Shown: positions 27,584 through 31,652 of the stretch, piece after piece | Position numbering within the stretch: position 1 is the stretch's first letter | How the letters are laid out: each line of letters starts with the position of its first letter | NCBI GenBank assembly: GCA_023091735.1 | Contig: JALKBU010000595.1 | Location: 1-31,652 of the forward strand | Direction: 5' to 3' | Source of the DNA: Trichomonas tenax | Taxonomy: Eukaryota; Parabasalia; Trichomonadida; Trichomonadidae | Length of the DNA: 31,652 nucleotides | Translations under genes and position numbers: made by a program | Notes under the pieces: model-generated | What the model was told of the DNA's origin: nothing | The model's input: only the letters and a program-made list of their open reading frames with translations | Database searches by the model: none

Positions 27584-29956
27584 TTAATTCCTGAGAAGAT
27601 CTAAGTCGACCACAATAACAGATATATTGTCTTCGCTTCCCCTCTGGAACGCAAGATCCCTGAGGAGAGTAGCGGCGACGTGTGGGGAGTCGGATTTGAG
27701 GAGAATCTCCGCTGCTGCTTTGTTGGAGACATCATCCCAAAGGCCATCGCAAGCAACAATGAGCCACCTGTCATCTTCTTCGATATCGAACTCCAAAACT
27801 TCAGGCTCGTGCGAGATTCCTTTGACTTGGAAGTCTCCAATCGAAGTAGAGCACGCGAGCATTCCTCCTGTTCTAAGACGCTTCAGTCTAATTCTATCTT
27901 CACGAAGACGTGCTAATTCGCTGCGACGCTCAGGGCGCATTTCCTCCGTGAACCATTTAACAGTTCCGTCACGCTTATAGAAGCATGAACGTGAATCTCC
28001 GAGCTGCAAAACAGTGATTTTGTTTCCTTTCATGTCGATGATCGCAAACTGCATTGTTGAGCCTGACATCTCGTTGGCACCAAGTAAAACGTGATTTATG
28101 TTTGCAAGGTGCTTCTTTATCGATTCTGGATTGATATTTTCTTCATCTTGCAAGAGATCTGGAAAACTTGCTGCTGCACAACGGGCAACATTGTGGCCAC
28201 TGTGGCCATCGAAAACTGCAACAATGTGTAAGTCTTCACGATAATTTTCGCGAATTATAATTGCATCTTCCATTCCTTGACGTAAACCGATCATCTCTGA
28301 GTATCCGATGTTTTCACCCGAGAAACGAAGATGTTTAGTGTCTGTGGCCATTTCTCCTTTGTATTCATCAACAAGTTCGAATAATCCCGGAGAAAGTTTG
28401 CCTTCGTAAGTAGATTTTGTGCGGAAGATATCCAATCCTGTTAAGGACCCTATATTTTTGGAATTAAATGTCTGTGCAATTGGATTTCCTGTTAATTGAA
28501 TATGAGATTTAAATTTGTATAAAGAAGCTGGAATCGTCGTTAATTGGTTGTATGAAAGATCTAAAGTAATAAACGGTGAAGCATATGGAATAATTGATGA
28601 GATTTGGTTGTGAGATGCGTCAATTGTGACAGGAACTAAAACGTTTGCGTTGATAAGTGGCAAAGACATCAGATTGTTCTTTGCAACGATGAGTTCCGTG
28701 ATTTCTGGCAGCACAGGAAGGTTATAAAGTTCATTTCCGATTGCATGAAGCGATTGTAAGCAGTTTGGATTTGGAATAATATCACTGAGGTCTTCAAGAC
28801 CACAGAAATTGCATCTAAAGTACTGCAATTGGAATGGAATCTGCGGAAAATTTTCTGGCTTGATTGGATTTTGTGAAATATCGAGGAAAATTATAGAAGA
28901 GTACGTAAGTTCTTGTGTAAGCGTTGAAATTTTGTTGTTAAACATAACCAATTTCGTTAATTTCGGTAATTTGAAAATATCTTCGGCCACTGTTTCGATA
29001 TTCATTGAACTGATGTCAAGCATTGTAATTCCGTAGATCGTCCAACTTGCGTCGAACGATGAAAGCAAATTATGCGCAACAGTGCAATTTCCAACATGAC
29101 CTTTTGCATATTCTGGAATTTCTGTTAATTTGTTGTCCCAAAGCGTTATTTCTTCGAATTTTGGACAAACTGATGAATCACATTTCGATATTTTGTTGAA
29201 ATGTGCGTATAATTTTGTTAATGTTGGTGGAAGCTTCGGTAATTCTTCGATTTGATTATGCGAAAGATCGATATTCTCAAGTTTGCTTGCGTCTGCTATA
29301 GAAGCATCGATATCAACGAGTTGATTGTTTGCGAGATTTAATTCTTCTACAACTGGACAAAATTTCTGGAAATTTACAAAATGTTTGAGTTTGTTGAGCG
29401 AAAGATTACAAACTCTCATAACAGGAAATGTAATATTCGGATCTATTTCCTCTAATTCGTTTCCTTTTAAGTTTAGATTCGTCACACGTTCAAAAGCTTT
29501 GCTTAAACATGTAATTCTATTGAATCTAAGCCACATGAATTTCGTAACTTTCGGCAAATTCGGAATTTCTTCTAATTTCATCCAATCTTTTATGCAATTT
29601 CCTGGCAAAAACGGGCTTTGATTCGCACCATCGTCGTCGAATTGCTGTCTCGTTGGTATTTCGCCGGGCGGAGGATCATCAGAATAGTTAAATGGCTGAA
29701 TGGAATAAAATAACGAGAAATCTGTTCCTGCTGAGTGTGGTCCCAGATATCGCGTCGAGAAATCCGTTGCTTTGTCCATATTTTCGTGCACTAAAACGGC
29801 CTTGTTGAGGAAAATATTTGGAGTCAAATACAACAATTTAACGAGTTTTGGTTGACTGTCCGCGTAAATGTTCAATATTTTCGCTTCGTCGACGTCGTCT
29901 GAAAGATCTGACAAAACAAAACTATTCGATGGGGTGAAAATCGCTTTACCGCTCAT
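27584..29956 (-). CDS. Leucine-rich repeat protein with C-terminal PP2C-type phosphatase
   Basis: The gene encodes an intact protein of 790 residues from the first ATG at 29956; the open frame extends five codons further upstream but without an ATG. Residues of about 140-520 carry some sixteen LRR units of the LxxLxLxxNxL type (VTNLNLKGNELEEI, LENIDLSHNQIEELPKLP, FITLDLSYNQLTTIP). The PP2C (PPM) domain spans about 545-790: GMEDA (near 559), VFDGHSGH (near 581), LGDSRSC, STSIGDF, ACDGLWDDVS (near 737) and SEDNIS (near 773). All metal-binding acidic residues are present, so Mn/Mg-dependent Ser/Thr phosphatase activity is expected. The LRR-PP2C order resembles PHLPP and the LRR-PP2C part of fungal adenylyl cyclases, but no cyclase or PH domain is seen. 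LRRs probably select substrate or partner. A perfect inverted repeat starts 5 bases upstream of the ATG. Confidence 0.92.
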   Translation of the reverse strand: MSGKAIFTPSNSFVLSDLSDDVDEAKILNIYADSQPKLVKLLYLTPNIFLNKAVLVHENMDKATDFSTRYLGPHSAGTDFSLFYSIQPFNYSDDPPPGEIPTRQQFDDDGANQSPFLPGNCIKDWMKLEEIPNLPKVTKFMWLRFNRITCLSKAFERVTNLNLKGNELEEIDPNITFPVMRVCNLSLNKLKHFVNFQKFCPVVEELNLANNQLVDIDASIADASKLENIDLSHNQIEELPKLPPTLTKLYAHFNKISKCDSSVCPKFEEITLWDNKLTEIPEYAKGHVGNCTVAHNLLSSFDASWTIYGITMLDISSMNIETVAEDIFKLPKLTKLVMFNNKISTLTQELTYSSIIFLDISQNPIKPENFPQIPFQLQYFRCNFCGLEDLSDIIPNPNCLQSLHAIGNELYNLPVLPEITELIVAKNNLMSLPLINANVLVPVTIDASHNQISSIIPYASPFITLDLSYNQLTTIPASLYKFKSHIQLTGNPIAQTFNSKNIGSLTGLDIFRTKSTYEGKLSPGLFELVDEYKGEMATDTKHLRFSGENIGYSEMIGLRQGMEDAIIIRENYREDLHIVAVFDGHSGHNVARCAAASFPDLLQDEENINPESIKKHLANINHVLLGANEMSGSTMQFAIIDMKGNKITVLQLGDSRSCFYKRDGTVKWFTEEMRPERRSELARLREDRIRLKRLRTGGMLACSTSIGDFQVKGISHEPEVLEFDIEEDDRWLIVACDGLWDDVSNKAAAEILLKSDSPHVAATLLRDLAFQRGSEDNISVIVVDLDLLRN

Positions 29957-29960
29957 CGAA

Positions 29961-30013
29961 AAATAATCCAAATATCAAAGAATAAAATGTATTTTTTGAT
30001 ATTTGGATTATTT
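29961..30013. promoter_or_regulatory. Perfect 19-bp inverted repeat at the phosphatase start
   Basis: AAATAATCCAAATATCAAA at 29961-29979 is repeated as its exact reverse complement at 29995-30013, with a 15-base spacer. On the minus strand the element ends 4 bases before the ATG, so in the mRNA it would form a hairpin in the 5' leader, or in DNA a two-fold binding site over the promoter. No good TCA initiator is visible elsewhere nearby. Its role is inference. Confidence 0.7.
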
Positions 30014-30484
30014 ATATATACATTTCTCTTTGTTTTTTATTATTTTCGATTTATATTTTTTCATTCGAAATGAATATGAAATTTATCATTTTTACTTATG
30101 GTTTTATCTTCCATTTTCATTTATTCGAATTTTTATTTTTTTCAATCAAAATAAATTTGAAATTTATCTTTAGCATATAATAGACTTAATTGTAATTAAA
30201 GATGGAAATTGCAATTGGAATTTAAAGTGCAATTCAGTACCCTGAATTGTATTTAAAACTTCAATTACAATCCTCTTTTTAACCACGCTTTAGGGAAGCA
30301 AATTGCAATTGAATATCCTAAATTGCGATTCAAAATCGAATTGCAATAACAATAGACATTTTATCGTCATTGCAGTTAGCTTTAGAAGACCGCAGTTTAA
30401 TGACTCCCCCGTAGATTTTATGAGCTAAGCTTCGGAGGTTTTGAATATTAATATACTAAACAATTGTTGCTAAGATGCCTCTTA
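30014..30484. other. AT-rich spacer with clustered imperfect palindromes
   Basis: No gene is seen. Around 30205-30275, CAATTCAG/CTGAATTG (30230-30237 and 30242-30249) is flanked on both sides by TTTAAA and AATTG words, making an imperfect inverted repeat with arms of about 30 bases. Further AATTGCAAT words follow to about 30352. The function is unknown. Confidence 0.45.
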
Positions 30485-31274
30485 GTTAGTAATAAACATT
30501 TCGCAGATCTGCGATTTCGCCGCAGCTCCACGAAATGTTAATATTGCGACACTTTACACGTCAAACCTTATCAGAGTCAATGGTGCAAACTTGGGTCCAA
30601 CCATGTACGGATTAAATTTGTCAATTCTTTCAAAACAAACGTTATTATTAATTCTAAAACTTATGACTTTATAAAATCTAATGGAAATCTATTGCCGAAG
30701 ACATTTCTGATAATGAAAAGGAGGAAGTATTAAACACTCTCGTTGATTCAGTAATTGCAAGACTTGAACGTGAATATTATAAAATAAATCATGTTTGCCG
30801 GAAATGAAGGATTCAATTGAAAAGAAATCGAAGAAACAAGACGCAACATTGACATTTGCAATAATTACCTCATCGAATGGAAAGAGTACTGTTTAGATAA
30901 GGCGAAAGAAGAAGAGAAGAAATTAATAATCAAATATTTACAAGTTCCACATAATAATGAGGATGTTATCCGTTATTTACAGGAATTCGTAAGTTTAAAG
31001 ATTAATGAAGAATATACCGCACTTATCGATGAATATTATGAGATGTATGAATGTAAATTTAATGAAATGTGTCGAAACAAGTATCAAAAGACTATAAAAT
31101 CGGTCTTTAATGAAAAATCATCTTCGAAGGTCATGGATGTATTCAGTAATCACAACCAATTACTTAAAAATAAATTTCATTATTCAGAGAGTTCAATTCA
31201 ATAATTCTGATAGTTATGAATTCATCGAAAGCAAACTTAAAACATCATTCAATAAGTTCATTTCTGATCATTAG
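30485..31274 (+). pseudogene. Decayed gene, possibly the helical part of a guanylate-binding-protein-like GTPase
   Basis: Protein-like sequence runs through four frame segments: about 30485-30675 (containing TLYTSNLIRVNGANLGPTMY), about 30690-30806 (SIAEDISDNEKEEVLNTLVD), about 30823-31203 (EIEETRRNIDICNNYLIEWK to about SESSIQ, with a strongly charged helical character), and about 31205-31274 (SYEFIESKLKTSFNKFISDH then TAG). The first block resembles the end of the G domain and start of the helical domain in guanylate-binding/atlastin-type GTPases (a VNG-x-x-L motif after a variable loop), and the rest would be the long helical region. No P-loop is in the window. Family assignment is tentative; the pseudogene call rests on repeated frame changes. 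Confidence 0.5.
30489..30540. repeat. Inverted repeat around CGCAGATCTGCG
   Basis: AACATTTCG and CGAAATGTT form a 9-bp stem, and the intervening bases start with the perfect 12-base palindrome CGCAGATCTGCG. It overlaps the first segment of the decayed gene, so it could be coding chance. Confidence 0.35.
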
Positions 31275-31376
31275 TATTTGATTTATGAATTTTTAAGGAA
31301 TAGTATCGATAATATTACAACATCAACGACAGAATTTCATTTTTTTTTTTTAAAAACATAAAACAATAAACACATA
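31275..31376. other. Short convergent spacer
   Basis: Noncoding, with a run of T followed by A near 31340-31352. It separates the end of the decayed gene from the end of the minus-strand membrane protein. Confidence 0.4.
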
Positions 31377-31652
31377 TTATATAATAAATCTATTCTCAAG
31401 CAATGCTTTTCTTGCAAGGTTTTGCCTTCCTCGAAGTCGCCAGAACAAAATAAATAAGTAATCAACAACAAGGATAATGAAGCCAGCAATTACAGGATTC
31501 TTCAGATGCATATCAATTCCGCAGTACAAGATTGCATACATGAAATAAATTCTGACTTGTTCTCCGTAAACCATGATATGCTTGAAACTTGTTCCTGATG
31601 TTTTCTGCATGATTGTTGAATCTGTGATTGTTGGTGGCATTCTAAGAAGTTT
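31377..31652 (-). CDS. C-terminal part of a multi-pass membrane protein, family unidentified
   Basis: The open frame enters from beyond the window edge (the codons AAA CTT CTT AGA precede the first ATG at 31640 in frame) and ends at TAA 31377-31379. About 91 residues are visible. Hydrophobic stretches at RIYFMYAILYC and NPVIAGFIILVVDYLFILFW suggest two membrane helices with a short loop (GIDMHLK). The C-terminal tail (RLRGRQNLARKALLENRFII) is basic and so likely cytosolic. The rest of the gene is outside the window, so the ATG at 31640 need not be the start. I do not recognise the family. Confidence 0.6.
   Translation of the reverse strand, partial: KLLRMPPTITDSTIMQKTSGTSFKHIMVYGEQVRIYFMYAILYCGIDMHLKNPVIAGFIILVVDYLFILFWRLRGRQNLARKALLENRFII

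Noticed and set aside
1..31652. CRISPR array, prophage or bacterial operon
   Set aside because: No regularly spaced identical repeats, no phage genes and no ribosome-binding sites; the gene content is eukaryotic.

Overview
The window looks like nuclear DNA of a parabasalid protist (a trichomonad such as Tritrichomonas or Trichomonas); the sequence alone does not settle the species. The evidence is: very AT-rich spacers, long intronless genes, initiator-like TCA(C/T)(A/T) elements about 18-27 bases before several start codons, and typical trichomonad families (BspA-like leucine-rich repeats, TKL kinases with alpha-solenoid tails, multi-GAF phosphodiesterase, BEACH protein, glycine-rich and beta-helix-like surface proteins). 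No ribosome-binding-site or operon logic is visible.

Layout. 1-2817 is a graveyard: a broken BspA-like gene (+), a short broken reading frame (+) and a multiply frameshifted alpha-helical gene (-). 3239-4501 (-) is an intact single-pass membrane protein. 4502-6079 is a long spacer with a GC-rich hairpin next to a 22-base A tract. 6080-8695 (+) is a TKL-type kinase with a helical-repeat tail. 9372-12968 (+) is a class I cyclic nucleotide phosphodiesterase with three GAF-like regions. 13081-14550 holds two tandem glycine-rich surface-protein copies, both damaged. 14761-15780 (-) is a beta-helix-like surface gene cut by one in-frame TGA. 16066-17068 is flanked by a nearly perfect 75/77-bp inverted repeat, looks like a non-autonomous DNA element, and carries a tRNA-like sequence with a T6 tract. 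17233-23883 (+) is a 2216-residue BEACH-WD40 protein. 24107-25140 contains relics of two protein kinases. 25694-26983 (+) is a Thr/Pro-rich membrane protein with no ATG in its 5' part. 27584-29956 (-) is a leucine-rich-repeat/PP2C phosphatase with a perfect 19-bp inverted repeat just upstream of its start. 30485-31274 (+) is a decayed, possibly guanylate-binding-protein-like gene. 31377 to the window end (-) is the C-terminal part of a membrane protein.

How the genes relate. Three intact genes are signalling components (Ser/Thr kinase, cyclic nucleotide phosphodiesterase, LRR-PP2C phosphatase) and one is a membrane-trafficking scaffold (BEACH). They are separated by kilobases of relics and noncoding DNA, so I read them as independent transcription units, not a cluster with a shared function. 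The strongest unexplained signals are the inverted-repeat element at 16066-17068 with its embedded tRNA-like sequence, the perfect palindrome at the phosphatase start, and a dispersed repeat shared by 3043-3095 and 14695-14735. I did not find a clear new multi-gene system.
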